The notes below the pieces were generated by a model that worked only from the letters and a program-made list of their open reading frames with translations, ran no database searches and had not been told where the DNA came from. The position numbers and the translations under genes were made by a program. From contig NZ_SCWF01000001.1 of NCBI RefSeq assembly GCF_004359575.1, forward strand, positions 124,001 to 188,000: a stretch of 64,000 bases of DNA. The letters run 5' to 3'. Source of the DNA: Macrococcus bovicus. Its GTDB lineage: Bacteria; Bacillota; Bacilli; Staphylococcales; Staphylococcaceae. Below, piece after piece: positions 35,828 to 44,497 of the stretch. Each line of letters starts with the position of its first letter. Positions within the stretch are counted from its first letter, which is position 1.

Positions 35828-36263
35828 ATTTGTGACATCGATGGCAGATCCCATGAAATGTCAGCCGATGGTCCATAATTTTAAATTGATAGTCACGTTC
35901 TACTTTCTTCTCTACTTCCCCGAGCAGGTCTTCCTCTATTTCATCCACCGCACCGCATTCTACACATACGAGATGATGATGGAAGTGTTCTGCCCCTTCT
36001 TTTCTGAGGTCAAATCTTGCGACACCGTCACCGAAGTTGATTTTATCAACCACTTTCAGTTCCGCAAGTAACTCGAGCGTCCTGTAAACAGTCGCAAGCC
36101 CGATTTCAGGAGAACTTTCCCTTACCTTCAGAAAGACATCTTCAGCACTTAAATGATCTGATTCATTTTCCAGTAGAACCCGAACAGTTGATTCACGTTG
36201 AGGTGTCAATTTATAGGAAGCAGCGTGAAGCTGATCTTTAATTCTATCTATTCGTTCCTGCAT
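35826..36263 (-). CDS. fur: ferric uptake regulator family protein
   Basis: A 145-residue Fur-family repressor: winged helix with GLATVYRTLELL (residues 55-66), the metal-site HFHHH, and two structural zinc CXXC pairs (Cys100/Cys103, Cys140/Cys143). Fur represses iron uptake genes with Fe(II). Position next to xerD and nudF supports Fur over PerR or Zur, though sequence alone cannot fully decide. It has its own promoter and terminator. Confidence 0.9.
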   Translation of the reverse strand: MQERIDRIKDQLHAASYKLTPQRESTVRVLLENESDHLSAEDVFLKVRESSPEIGLATVYRTLELLAELKVVDKINFGDGVARFDLRKEGAEHFHHHLVCVECGAVDEIEEDLLGEVEKKVERDYQFKIMDHRLTFHGICHRCHK

Positions 36264-36293
36264 AGTTCACCTACTCCTGACGGGCTTTTTATA

Positions 36294-36322
36294 TTAATAA
36301 AATAGCAGTAATCACCTGACAA
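36294..36322 (-). promoter_or_regulatory. promoter of fur
   Basis: Minus strand: TTGTCA, 17 bases, TATTAA. The sequence TGATAGTTGCATTGTCA overlaps the -35 and faintly resembles a Fur/PerR dyad, but its spacing is wrong, so I do not call it an operator. Confidence 0.55.
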
Positions 36323-36340
36323 TGCAACTATCATTCTCTA

Positions 36341-36883
36341 TTATTTAGAATTATTATAATTTAGAAGGAGCGTCTGCAGGGCGAGAATCGTCTTCGCATC
36401 TCTAAGCTGTCCTGACTGCAGCAATGATTCAATGTCACTGACAGGGAGCCAGAAGAGTTCGATAAACTCATCATCGTCCGCTGTGTATTCACTGGATGCC
36501 GTCAGCTCCTCTGCTTGATAGAGTGAAATCAGCTCATCACAGAAGCCGGGTGAAACATAGAATTCATGGAGAAGCGTAAGCTTACCCGCCTCCAGTCCTG
36601 TCTCTTCAATCAGCTCTCTCGCTGCAGTATGGATCCGTTCCTCACCCGCTTCCACTTTACCCGCCGGAATTTCTATCAGCACTTCATCCATGGCTTTTCG
36701 GAACTGTTTAATCAGCAGCACCTGATTCTCTCTGACTGCCAGCAAGGCGACCGCACCGGGATGCTTAACGACTTCACGGGTCGTCTGTCTGCCGTTCGGC
36801 AGTTCCACCTGCTGCTTTTCCACTTTAATGATGCGCCCGTCGTAGATCTTTTCAACAGAAAGTGTTTTTTCAATCAATGACAT
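36341..36883 (-). CDS. nudF: ADP-ribose pyrophosphatase (Nudix)
   Basis: A 180-residue Nudix hydrolase. The box G-x5-E-x7-REL-x-EE-x-GL covers residues 75-97 without deviations, and the N-terminal dimer domain is that of the ADP-ribose pyrophosphatase group. It hydrolyses ADP-ribose to AMP and ribose 5-phosphate. The chosen ATG has AAAGAGGGC upstream; an ATG eight codons earlier is less supported. Confidence 0.9.
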   Translation of the reverse strand: MSLIEKTLSVEKIYDGRIIKVEKQQVELPNGRQTTREVVKHPGAVALLAVRENQVLLIKQFRKAMDEVLIEIPAGKVEAGEERIHTAARELIEETGLEAGKLTLLHEFYVSPGFCDELISLYQAEELTASSEYTADDDEFIELFWLPVSDIESLLQSGQLRDAKTILALQTLLLNYNNSK

Positions 36884-36945
36884 TCTTTTGCCCTCTTTTC
36901 CGTTCATGTTAAACTAATAATAATATAACACTAGGAGGTATTCAT

Positions 36946-37833
36946 GTGAATTATAGAACAACTAAAAGTGGTCTGAAATTTTCGGAGCTGGGTCTTGGGT
37001 GTATGAATCTCCCGCTTGATTATCCGGAGGCGAAAGCGATACTGAAGGAAGCTCTGGCATCGGACATGGGTTATTTTGACACAGCAGATCTCTATCATAA
37101 AGGCGCGAATGAAGAACTTCTCGGCAGATTTTTCAGAGAAAACGGCCATCGTCAGGATATTATGATCGGCTCTAAAGTCGGCAATGAGTTCTTTCAGCAG
37201 AATGATGAAGTAAAATGGAATCCATCACGTGAACATATTCTCAGCAGTGTCAAGGACTCTCTCCGCCGTCTCGGCACCGATTATCTGGACCTCTATATGC
37301 TGCACGGCGGCATGATAGAAGATAATAAGGAAGAAACCATTGACGCGTTCAATGTACTGAAGAAGGATGGCCTGATCAGAGCCTATGGCATCAGTTCTAT
37401 CCGTCCGAATGTGATCCGTCATTATCTGGCGCACAGCGATATCGATGTCATTATGATGCAGTTCAATCTCATCGACAACCGCCCGGAAATGCTGGTCGAC
37501 GAAATCAGTGAACGAGATGTCAAGATACTGGCACGGGGTCCAGTGATGAAAGGGCTGCTGACTGATAACGCTGCGTCTGTAGCGGACCGCAAGTTTGCTG
37601 ACGGTGTCTTCGACTACAGTCAAGATGAACTGAAAGAAACACTCGGTAAAATTCCTGCACCTTTAGCTGTCAGCACGATGAACTATCTCTTAAGCCAGCC
37701 GGTAGCAAGCATCGTCGCCGGCGCGAGTTCGGTCGGTCAGCTGCAATCAACTGTCAGCGCTTATCAGCAAGTGGATTACCGCACGCATCACAGAGAACTG
37801 TTCCACGACTTGAACTACGAGGACCATCTATGA
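36946..37833 (+). CDS. aldo/keto reductase
   Basis: A 295-residue NADPH-dependent reductase with TIM-barrel features: YFDTADLYHKG (catalytic Asp and Tyr) near residue 44 and YLDLYMLHGG near 111. The natural substrate is unknown. It starts with GTG at 36946, behind AGGAGG; an out-of-frame ATG two bases earlier is directly followed by a stop. It is coupled to the following hydrolase by ATGA, and S. aureus has a similar gene in this place. Confidence 0.87.
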   Translation: MNYRTTKSGLKFSELGLGCMNLPLDYPEAKAILKEALASDMGYFDTADLYHKGANEELLGRFFRENGHRQDIMIGSKVGNEFFQQNDEVKWNPSREHILSSVKDSLRRLGTDYLDLYMLHGGMIEDNKEETIDAFNVLKKDGLIRAYGISSIRPNVIRHYLAHSDIDVIMMQFNLIDNRPEMLVDEISERDVKILARGPVMKGLLTDNAASVADRKFADGVFDYSQDELKETLGKIPAPLAVSTMNYLLSQPVASIVAGASSVGQLQSTVSAYQQVDYRTHHRELFHDLNYEDHL

Positions 37834-38756
37834 GACTGAGAAACATCGCTGCAGGTGTCTCAGCACTGACGACGCTCATCCTGGTCACGTCAGGCGCAGT
37901 GGGCAGTCATTACATCCTCAACTTTAAGATACGGGATGTGGATGTCATCAGACGGCGTGAAATCAAGGCGAAACGCCTGGACGAGAAAGCCTATCAGGCA
38001 CTGAACCCGACAAAAGTTTCCATTGAATCGAAGAATGGTTATCATATCAATGCAGAGATCATCAAGAAATATCCCCATAATCACTGGATGATTTTCTGCC
38101 ATGGAGTCACAGAGAACAGCATTACTTCTATTAAGTATATGAATCTTTTCCTGGAATTAGGTTACAACGGCGTCATTTTCGACCATCGCAGACACGGCTC
38201 GAGCGGCGGCAAGTTTTCGACCTACGGCTATTTTGAGAAATATGATCTGGAGTCGGTCATCAGCTATCTGAAAGCTACATACGGATCTGATCTGAAGTTT
38301 GGTGTGCACGGTGAATCAATGGGCGCAGCGACGATGCTCCTCTATGCAGGGGAACTGGCCAATGAAGCAGAATTCTATATCTCTGACTGTTCATTCTCTT
38401 CATTTGAACGTATCCTGACGCATCTCATCGGCCAGAGACTGCAGATTGGTTCAGGGTTTCTGCTCAAGTTCATCAATATCTTCCTCAGAATACGCTCAAG
38501 GTTTTCTCTTTATGCGGTCTCACCCATTAAAGTGGTCCAGAATATAGAACAGCCCGTCCTTTTTATACATTCAAAACCGGATCTCTTTATTCCTTACACC
38601 CATTCTGTCGACCTCTATAACAAAAAGAGAGGCCCGAAAAGAAAATGGTACCCTGAATACGGCGGTCATGCTGCCAGCTTCAATGTGAACCCTGTCACAT
38701 ACCGCAAAAAAGTCAGAAACTTTCTGACTGAATTTAATCTGCTGCCTGACCTTTAA
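37830..38756 (+). CDS. alpha/beta hydrolase with N-terminal membrane anchor
   Basis: A 308-residue protein. A hydrophobic N-terminal segment (about 7-30) probably anchors it on the outer face of the membrane. The hydrolase fold is clear from the oxyanion FCHG (89-92), the nucleophile elbow GESMG with Ser163, and a C-terminal GGHAASF with the likely catalytic His. Esterase or peptidase substrate unknown. It is translated with the aldo/keto reductase (ATGA overlap) and meets the SDR gene tail to tail with a 4-base overlap. Confidence 0.83.
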   Translation: MRLRNIAAGVSALTTLILVTSGAVGSHYILNFKIRDVDVIRRREIKAKRLDEKAYQALNPTKVSIESKNGYHINAEIIKKYPHNHWMIFCHGVTENSITSIKYMNLFLELGYNGVIFDHRRHGSSGGKFSTYGYFEKYDLESVISYLKATYGSDLKFGVHGESMGAATMLLYAGELANEAEFYISDCSFSSFERILTHLIGQRLQIGSGFLLKFINIFLRIRSRFSLYAVSPIKVVQNIEQPVLFIHSKPDLFIPYTHSVDLYNKKRGPKRKWYPEYGGHAASFNVNPVTYRKKVRNFLTEFNLLPDL

Positions 38757-39514
38757 GGTTTCTTGGACAGAAAAAATCTTCTGAATAACTTCTCAATGGA
38801 GCGCGGCGCCAGATTATATAAGGTCAGACCGTGATGCATCCAGAGCGGCCGGTTCACTTCCAGCTTTCTGTCAGTCATTCCTGCGACAATTTCCCTGGCG
38901 AGTGCATCTTTATCCAGTTGGATGCCTTTTGTAAGAATCTCATATCGGCCTGTCGCATCAGCGCGGCTGAAAAAATTCGTCGCAATCGGCCCCGGATTCA
39001 CAGTCATGACATGGAATTCAGGATGCTCCAGCCTGAGCGCGTCTGAAAAGCTGAGTAACGCGGCTTTAGTGGCGGCATAGATAGAACCGTAAGGCGTCGT
39101 CACACGGGCAGCCTGCGAAGCAATATTCACGATAGATGCGCCGGGTCTTAAGACAGGCAGCAGACCTTTCTGCAGACGTAAGGCATGCACGACGTTGACG
39201 TTGAACATATCTGTGACCTCGTCGTCGGTATGGTCCAAAAACGTCTTAAAGTAACCGTATCCCGCATTATTGATGATGCCGTCATAACTCTCGCCTTTTG
39301 AGCGAATATGAGTGATCAGAGCACTGACTTGCTCTTTGTCACTTAAATCCAGCTGATAAACAGCTATATGCTGATAGTGTTCGGTGTAAGACTTGAGCTG
39401 CTCCCCGTTCCTGCCGATCACCAATACTTGTGCACCGCGGTGGATGAGTTCCTTCAGAATGGACTCTCCCAGTCCGCCTGTGCCGCCAGTCAGAATAAAT
39501 TTTTTGCCTATCAT
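38753..39514 (-). CDS. short-chain dehydrogenase/reductase
   Basis: A 253-residue SDR with the NAD(P) motif TGGTGGLG (residues 9-16), NNAGYG, and the catalytic YxxxK in the YGSIYAATKA stretch. The substrate is unknown. The C-terminal tail is basic and hydrophobic and might associate with membranes. The ATG at 39512-39514 has GGAGG 5 bases upstream; four extra codons upstream are in frame but run through the ribosome site. Confidence 0.86.
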   Translation of the reverse strand: MIGKKFILTGGTGGLGESILKELIHRGAQVLVIGRNGEQLKSYTEHYQHIAVYQLDLSDKEQVSALITHIRSKGESYDGIINNAGYGYFKTFLDHTDDEVTDMFNVNVVHALRLQKGLLPVLRPGASIVNIASQAARVTTPYGSIYAATKAALLSFSDALRLEHPEFHVMTVNPGPIATNFFSRADATGRYEILTKGIQLDKDALAREIVAGMTDRKLEVNRPLWMHHGLTLYNLAPRSIEKLFRRFFLSKKP

Positions 39515-39591
39515 CTTATCCTCCACTTTTACTCTTTTTCGTTCAATGTTACACTAGATGATAGGAGAATGAAACCAAGGGGGGCCCCGGC

Positions 39592-40395
39592 ATGAAAATT
39601 GTATTCTATGGTGCAGGCAATATGGCAAGTGCAATATTCGAAGGACTGATCAGCAGCAGCCTGCTGAATAGTCATGATATTTATCTGACGAACCGTTCCA
39701 GTGAGAATCGGCTGCAGGATTATCAGCAGAAACTGAACATCAGATACAGTTACGATGATATGGCGCTCCTGACTGATGCGGACTACGTCTTCCTAGCGGC
39801 TAAACCTTATGATTTTGATGCCTTAGCGGAACGCATCAAGGATAAAATTCAGCCCGGCAATCATTTCATCTCTATTATGGCTGGAATCTCAATCCATCAG
39901 ATCAAGACTAAACTGAAAACGCAGAACCCCGTCGCGCGTATCATGCCGAATACAAACGCACAGGTCCAGCAGTCAGTGACCGGCATCACTTTCTCAGAGG
40001 CCTTCGATGACAGTCATAAGGCAGAATTATTCAACATTCTCAACTCATTCGGGACAGCACTTGAAGTTGAAGAAGATAAGCTGCATCAGGTGACTGCCAT
40101 CACGGGCAGCGGCCCTGCCTTTCTCTACTATATGTACGAACAGTACATCAAAGCAGCTACGAAGATGGGGCTTGATAAAGAGCATGTCGATGCCGCTGTC
40201 AGAAACCTCATCATCGGCACAGGCCATATGCTGGAGGCAAGTGAGCTGGAAATCGAGCAGCTGCGAGAGAACATCACTTCTAAAGGCGGAACGACAAAAG
40301 CGGGGCTTGATGCCCTGAAAAAGTATCCTATTGAAGATATCTTCAAGGATTGTCTTGAACAGGCCATTAAACGCAGTAAAGAGTTAGCTGAATAG
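39592..40395 (+). CDS. proC: pyrroline-5-carboxylate reductase
   Basis: A 267-residue enzyme that reduces P5C to proline. The Rossmann FYGAGNMASAI at the N-terminus and the C-terminal signature (ITSKGGTTKAGLDAL) are diagnostic. AAGGGGGG precedes the ATG. proC lies next to rnz and zwf in staphylococci too. Proline is a common osmolyte in halotolerant Staphylococcaceae, but that is context only. Confidence 0.95.
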   Translation: MKIVFYGAGNMASAIFEGLISSSLLNSHDIYLTNRSSENRLQDYQQKLNIRYSYDDMALLTDADYVFLAAKPYDFDALAERIKDKIQPGNHFISIMAGISIHQIKTKLKTQNPVARIMPNTNAQVQQSVTGITFSEAFDDSHKAELFNILNSFGTALEVEEDKLHQVTAITGSGPAFLYYMYEQYIKAATKMGLDKEHVDAAVRNLIIGTGHMLEASELEIEQLRENITSKGGTTKAGLDALKKYPIEDIFKDCLEQAIKRSKELAE

Positions 40396-40446
40396 ACAAA
40401 AAGAGTGTCCCTTTCTTTATCGGAGAGAGTGACACTCTTTTTGTCT
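40394..40446. terminator. bidirectional terminator between proC and rnz
   Basis: A 16-bp perfect stem, AGACAAAAAGAGTGTC with its complement, around a 21-base loop; the loop itself contains a smaller CTTTCT/AGAGAG pairing. Confidence 0.9.
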
Positions 40447-41368
40447 AATCTATCTTCACCGTCATAAAATCATGGGCAATCCTGAAGTTAAAATCAGGAT
40501 GTTCTGCTCGGATGACCTCACTGAGCGCTGTGACATCCTGCTGGTGGTAACGGTTGCTCACGTGATTGATTAGAGTCAGCTTAACTTGGCTGCGCTCTGC
40601 CAGGCTGACCACATCTGCTATATGACTATGATGGTATTGATGGCTGAGCAGATGGTCTCCTTCCAAATAAGTGCTCTCATGCACCATGACATCCGCCTGC
40701 TCGGCAAGCAGGTCTTCATTGCTGTTCGGCATCGTATCACCGAAGAAGGTCAGAATCTTGCCGGGCACCGCTTCAGCACGATAATCCTGTGCGCGATACA
40801 CCTTGCCTTCATATTCAACGGTATCATGCATCTTGAAATCCCGGTAAATAGGGCCCGGCATAATGCCCTCTTTCTCCAGTTTGTCCTGCAGCAGCCGGCC
40901 CTGACTGGCTGGCAGCTCAAGTCTATAGCCATAAGACGGGATACCGTGAGCCAGCAGATGGACTTTGATGGTAATATCGTCTTCCTTAAAGACAGCGGCA
41001 TCTTCCACTTCCACTATTTCCAGCGGATAGTTCAGGCGAGACTCCGACAGCTTTAAAGTGGTCTCGATAAATGCCTTGATGCCAGCCGGCCCGTACAAGG
41101 TCAGCGGCTTATTCTCACCGCCCTGGAAACTCCGGGATGATAATAGTCCGGGCAGTCCAAAGAGATGGTCACCGTGCATGTGTGTAATAAAGACTCTCCG
41201 CAGCTTGCCCAGTTTAATTCTCGTCTGGAGAATCTGATGCTGAACCGCTTCCCCTGCATCAAACAGCCAGAATTCATTGAGCAGCGGCTCAAGACTCAGA
41301 ACCGTTGCTTGTGTATTTCTTTCTTTTGTGGGCAAGCCTGCACTTGTTCCTAAAAATATGATTTCCAC
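40445..41368 (-). CDS. rnz: ribonuclease Z
   Basis: A 307-residue metallo-beta-lactamase-fold RNase with the metal motif HMHGDH (His63, His65, Asp67, His68) and the family N-terminus FLGTSAGLPTKERN. It trims the 3' ends of tRNA precursors, chiefly those without an encoded CCA. It starts with GTG at 41366-41368 behind TAGGTGA. Confidence 0.95.
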   Translation of the reverse strand: MEIIFLGTSAGLPTKERNTQATVLSLEPLLNEFWLFDAGEAVQHQILQTRIKLGKLRRVFITHMHGDHLFGLPGLLSSRSFQGGENKPLTLYGPAGIKAFIETTLKLSESRLNYPLEIVEVEDAAVFKEDDITIKVHLLAHGIPSYGYRLELPASQGRLLQDKLEKEGIMPGPIYRDFKMHDTVEYEGKVYRAQDYRAEAVPGKILTFFGDTMPNSNEDLLAEQADVMVHESTYLEGDHLLSHQYHHSHIADVVSLAERSQVKLTLINHVSNRYHQQDVTALSEVIRAEHPDFNFRIAHDFMTVKID

Positions 41369-41397
41369 GTTTGTTCACCTACTTAATTTATCAAGAT

Positions 41398-41406
41398 ATT
41401 ATAGCA
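41398..41406 (-). promoter_or_regulatory. extended -10 promoter element of rnz
   Basis: TGCTATAAT on the minus strand, about 30 bases before the GTG start. The 107-base gap also holds the zwf leader, but no clear plus-strand promoter was recognised. Confidence 0.55.
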
Positions 41407-41476
41407 TGTTTTAATTGTATTTTAGGTCATTGTATGAAAAAATAATAAGGAATTTAAACGAATCGAGGTCCCCTAG

Positions 41477-42955
41477 ATGGATATTGAAAAGCAGAATATT
41501 CCTTGTCTCATCACTATTTTTGGCGCTACAGGCGACTTAAGTCATCGCAAACTATTCCCATCATTATTCCACCTCTTTCAGCAGGGTAATCTGAATGAGC
41601 ATATTGCGGTCATCGGTATTGGCCGCAGAGACTGGGATAATACGAAGTTTAGAGAGGAAATCAGAGCCTCTATTAGAGAACACGTCAAAGATACGGAGCG
41701 GCTTGATGATTTTATGACACATGTGTACTATCAGTCTCACGATGTCAAGGATCCTGAAAGCTACAAGCAGCTGTTATCCCTCTCCCAAGAGCTTGATACG
41801 AAGTATGGCCTTGAAGGCAACAGATTATTCTACCTGGCGATGGCACCTGAATTCTTCGGTACTGTCACTGATGCCCTGAAAGAAAGTGGTCTGACAGATA
41901 CAGAAGGCTTCACGCGTCTGATCATCGAGAAACCGTTCGGCACTGACCTGAAATCAGCTGAAGCACTGAATGCTCAGATCACACGTTCCTTCAAAGAAGA
42001 AGAGATCTATCGTATCGACCATTATCTCGGCAAGGATATGGTGCAGAATATCGAGATTCTGCGTTTCAGCAATGCGATGTTTGAACCGCTGTGGAACAAT
42101 AAATACATTTCTAATATTCAGGTGACATCTTCAGAGACACTCGGCGTCGAAGACCGGGGTGGCTACTACGATAACAGCGGGGCCCTGAAGGATATGGTGC
42201 AGAACCATATGCTGCAGATTGTCTCACTCCTTGCGATGGAGCCTCCTATCTCGCTTGAGTCCGACGATATCAGGAATGAAAAGGTCAAAGCACTCCGCTC
42301 CATCAGACAAATCAAACCGTCAGAAGTACGTAGTTATTTCGTGCGTGGCCAGTATGATAAAGGAACCGTCAACGGCGAAGCTGTCCCTAAGTACCGCGAT
42401 GAAGAGAACGTCAATCCAGAATCTAATACACCTACTTTCGTCGCAGCGAAAGTCATGATTGATAACTTCCGCTGGGCCGGTGTTCCTTTCTATATCCGTA
42501 CAGGTAAACGCATGAAAAAGAAAGAAATACGCGTCGTGGTTGAATTCAAGGAAGTCCCGATGAATTTATACTACAAACGCGACCAGCATCTGGATTCAAA
42601 TCTGCTCGTCATCAATATACAGCCGAATGAAGGGATTGAACTTCACCTGAATGCTCGCAAATATATTGAAGGCATCGACACTGAACCTGTCAAATTATCG
42701 TACGCCTTAACCGCACAGGATAAAATGAATACCGTCGATGCTTATGAGGGGTTGATCTATGACTGCCTCAAAGGTGATGCGACCAACTTCACGCACTGGG
42801 AAGAACTGAAAGCAACCTGGAGCTATGTTGATACGGTTGATCAGTACTGGCGCGAGCACCCGGCTCCCTTCCCTAACTATCAGGCAGGTTCAAACGGCCC
42901 TGTTAAGAGCGAGCTCCTGCTCACACGTGATCATCTGCACTGGTGGGATTTTTAA
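41477..42955 (+). CDS. zwf: glucose-6-phosphate 1-dehydrogenase
   Basis: A 492-residue G6PDH, the entry to the oxidative pentose phosphate pathway. FGATGDLSHRK (residues 15-25) binds NADP and RIDHYLGKD carries the active-site His and Lys. The product feeds 6-phosphogluconate dehydrogenase, encoded at 44.5-45.9 kb on the other strand. A weak GAGGTCCCC precedes the ATG. Transcription ends at the following hairpin. Confidence 0.97.
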   Translation: MDIEKQNIPCLITIFGATGDLSHRKLFPSLFHLFQQGNLNEHIAVIGIGRRDWDNTKFREEIRASIREHVKDTERLDDFMTHVYYQSHDVKDPESYKQLLSLSQELDTKYGLEGNRLFYLAMAPEFFGTVTDALKESGLTDTEGFTRLIIEKPFGTDLKSAEALNAQITRSFKEEEIYRIDHYLGKDMVQNIEILRFSNAMFEPLWNNKYISNIQVTSSETLGVEDRGGYYDNSGALKDMVQNHMLQIVSLLAMEPPISLESDDIRNEKVKALRSIRQIKPSEVRSYFVRGQYDKGTVNGEAVPKYRDEENVNPESNTPTFVAAKVMIDNFRWAGVPFYIRTGKRMKKKEIRVVVEFKEVPMNLYYKRDQHLDSNLLVINIQPNEGIELHLNARKYIEGIDTEPVKLSYALTAQDKMNTVDAYEGLIYDCLKGDATNFTHWEELKATWSYVDTVDQYWREHPAPFPNYQAGSNGPVKSELLLTRDHLHWWDF

Positions 42956-42957
42956 TC

Positions 42958-42987
42958 AGCTTGAGACCTTAGTCTCAGGCTTTTTTT
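42958..42987 (+). terminator. terminator after zwf
   Basis: Stem AGCTTGAGAC/GTCTCAGGCT with one wobble pair, a 4-base loop and seven T. Confidence 0.88.
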
Positions 42988-43001
42988 GAGGAGATGACAA
43001 C

Positions 43002-43604
43002 ATGTCAGATGAAGAACTGAATATCATGACGCATGACGGCGAGCGCCATTTCCCGGCACTCAGACATTATCATCGCTATGAGGCTACGGCCTATTCCGAC
43101 CTTGTGCAACTGGCCGATTATTTACTGACAGTCGCAAAGAATGACCATTTCGTCGACTTCGGCTCCGGTTTAATGCGTGTCCCTATCGCCATCCATCATC
43201 TGCTTGGCATAAAAACGACAGGGATCGAGCTCAATAAGGCATTGTACCTGGCAAGCTGTCAGAATATCGAACAGTACCGTCAGACCTTTCACCCTGCCAC
43301 AGATAAAGCTCACTTTCAGGTCCAGGCGATCAATTTAAATGTGCTCGACTATCAGTTTGACGGCAGCGAAAGCATGCTGTTCTTTTTCAATCCGTTTTCC
43401 GGTGAATTATTCAGGACGATCATTCATCGTTTCTTATCGAGTTATCCGTACAAAAGACGTGCGTTTGTGATATTATATTATGCAAAGCATGAATATATTG
43501 ACATATTGGAGCAGTTCGGACTATTTACAGAAATTCACCGGATTGAACTTGCCGGCTTTAAGGACGACCCCGACGATATCATCGTTATTTACCAGATTGG
43601 TTAA
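43002..43604 (+). CDS. class I SAM-dependent methyltransferase, target unknown
   Basis: A 200-residue soluble protein. FVDFGSGLMRVP near residue 50 is a methyltransferase motif I and GIELN near 75 is motif II; FFNPFSG near 125 takes the motif IV position. The substrate is not known. GAGGAGATGACAAC precedes the ATG, just after the zwf terminator. It is followed after 18 bases by an AraC-type regulator, so the two may be one unit. A similar gene is found in this place in S. aureus. Confidence 0.78.
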   Translation: MSDEELNIMTHDGERHFPALRHYHRYEATAYSDLVQLADYLLTVAKNDHFVDFGSGLMRVPIAIHHLLGIKTTGIELNKALYLASCQNIEQYRQTFHPATDKAHFQVQAINLNVLDYQFDGSESMLFFFNPFSGELFRTIIHRFLSSYPYKRRAFVILYYAKHEYIDILEQFGLFTEIHRIELAGFKDDPDDIIVIYQIG

Positions 43605-43622
43605 ATCTAGAAATGAGGCACT

Positions 43623-44456
43623 ATGGAACCGTTAAACATGATTCAGCAGACCATCGTTTACTTGGAAGATAATTTACTCAGGCAGGTTGAACTGGAGGAA
43701 GTAGCCCGTCATATCGGAGAAACTCCCTTTCATCTCAATCAGACGTTCACGATGATTACAGGCATGAATATCGAGGAATATATCAGGAACAGACGTCTGA
43801 CTGAAGCGGCAAGAGAGCTTGTGGAGGGCCGCAGCAGTCTGCTCGAAATCGCAGAGCAGTATCAGTATCAGGATGCGGCTTCATTCAGTGAGGATTTCAG
43901 AGATTATCATGGCCTTTCACCCCTGCAGGCACGTTCACATCAGGAGCAGCTTAAACAGCTGAAGCGGCTCTATGTCAAGTTCAGCGTCACAGAAAAGCCG
44001 CCTCTTCCCTATTTAATCCAAACCCGTGATTTCGCAAGAATGATTGGTTACCGGGAGCAGATCCATAACCGGGATCTGTATCATCATTTTCTGCTGGCCG
44101 ACTTGCTGTATAGCTACCAGCAGGACGGCAGACTGGAGCGCCTCACCTCCAACCATCGTGTCCCGCTATATATGGTCATCCATCCGCATGCTTACGGTCT
44201 GGAGGTCTTTCTCGGAATCGAGAGCAATGCCTCGACACAGCTTGAGACAGAACATCTGCATCATCAGAAGTTTGCGGTCTTCAAGGAAAGAGGCCATCTC
44301 GATTATATCTTCAATGAGATCTGGCAATCCATCGAGCAGCAAGTAGCCGTCATGCTGAGCTTCAGAAAAAATGACTACTATATCATCCAGCTGAATGAAC
44401 CGCTGGATTTCGACAACGCCCATAATAAAGTTCTCTTCCATCTGCCCATCGACTAA
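43623..44456 (+). CDS. AraC-family regulator with C-terminal effector domain
   Basis: A 277-residue regulator. Two helix-turn-helix motifs lie in the first 105 residues (LEEVARHIGETPFHLNQTF and LLEIAEQYQYQDAASFSEDF followed by GLSPLQAR, the AraC signature). The rest may be a GyrI-like ligand domain. It stands between zwf and gnd, so control of sugar or pentose metabolism is possible but unproven. It shares a terminator with gnd. Confidence 0.83.
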   Translation: MEPLNMIQQTIVYLEDNLLRQVELEEVARHIGETPFHLNQTFTMITGMNIEEYIRNRRLTEAARELVEGRSSLLEIAEQYQYQDAASFSEDFRDYHGLSPLQARSHQEQLKQLKRLYVKFSVTEKPPLPYLIQTRDFARMIGYREQIHNRDLYHHFLLADLLYSYQQDGRLERLTSNHRVPLYMVIHPHAYGLEVFLGIESNASTQLETEHLHHQKFAVFKERGHLDYIFNEIWQSIEQQVAVMLSFRKNDYYIIQLNEPLDFDNAHNKVLFHLPID

Positions 44457-44490
44457 AATAACCCCTGCAGACTCATCTGCAGGGGTTATT
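44457..44490. terminator. bidirectional terminator
   Basis: A perfect 15-bp stem, AATAACCCCTGCAGA and its complement, with loop CTCA, ending the AraC-type gene and gnd. Confidence 0.92.
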
Positions 44491-44497
44491 TGCGGCC

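Noticed and set aside
36300-36330. Fur or PerR box over the fur promoter
   Set aside because: The halves TGATAGT and ATTGTCA are separated by three bases instead of one and have mismatches, so the match is too weak to call.
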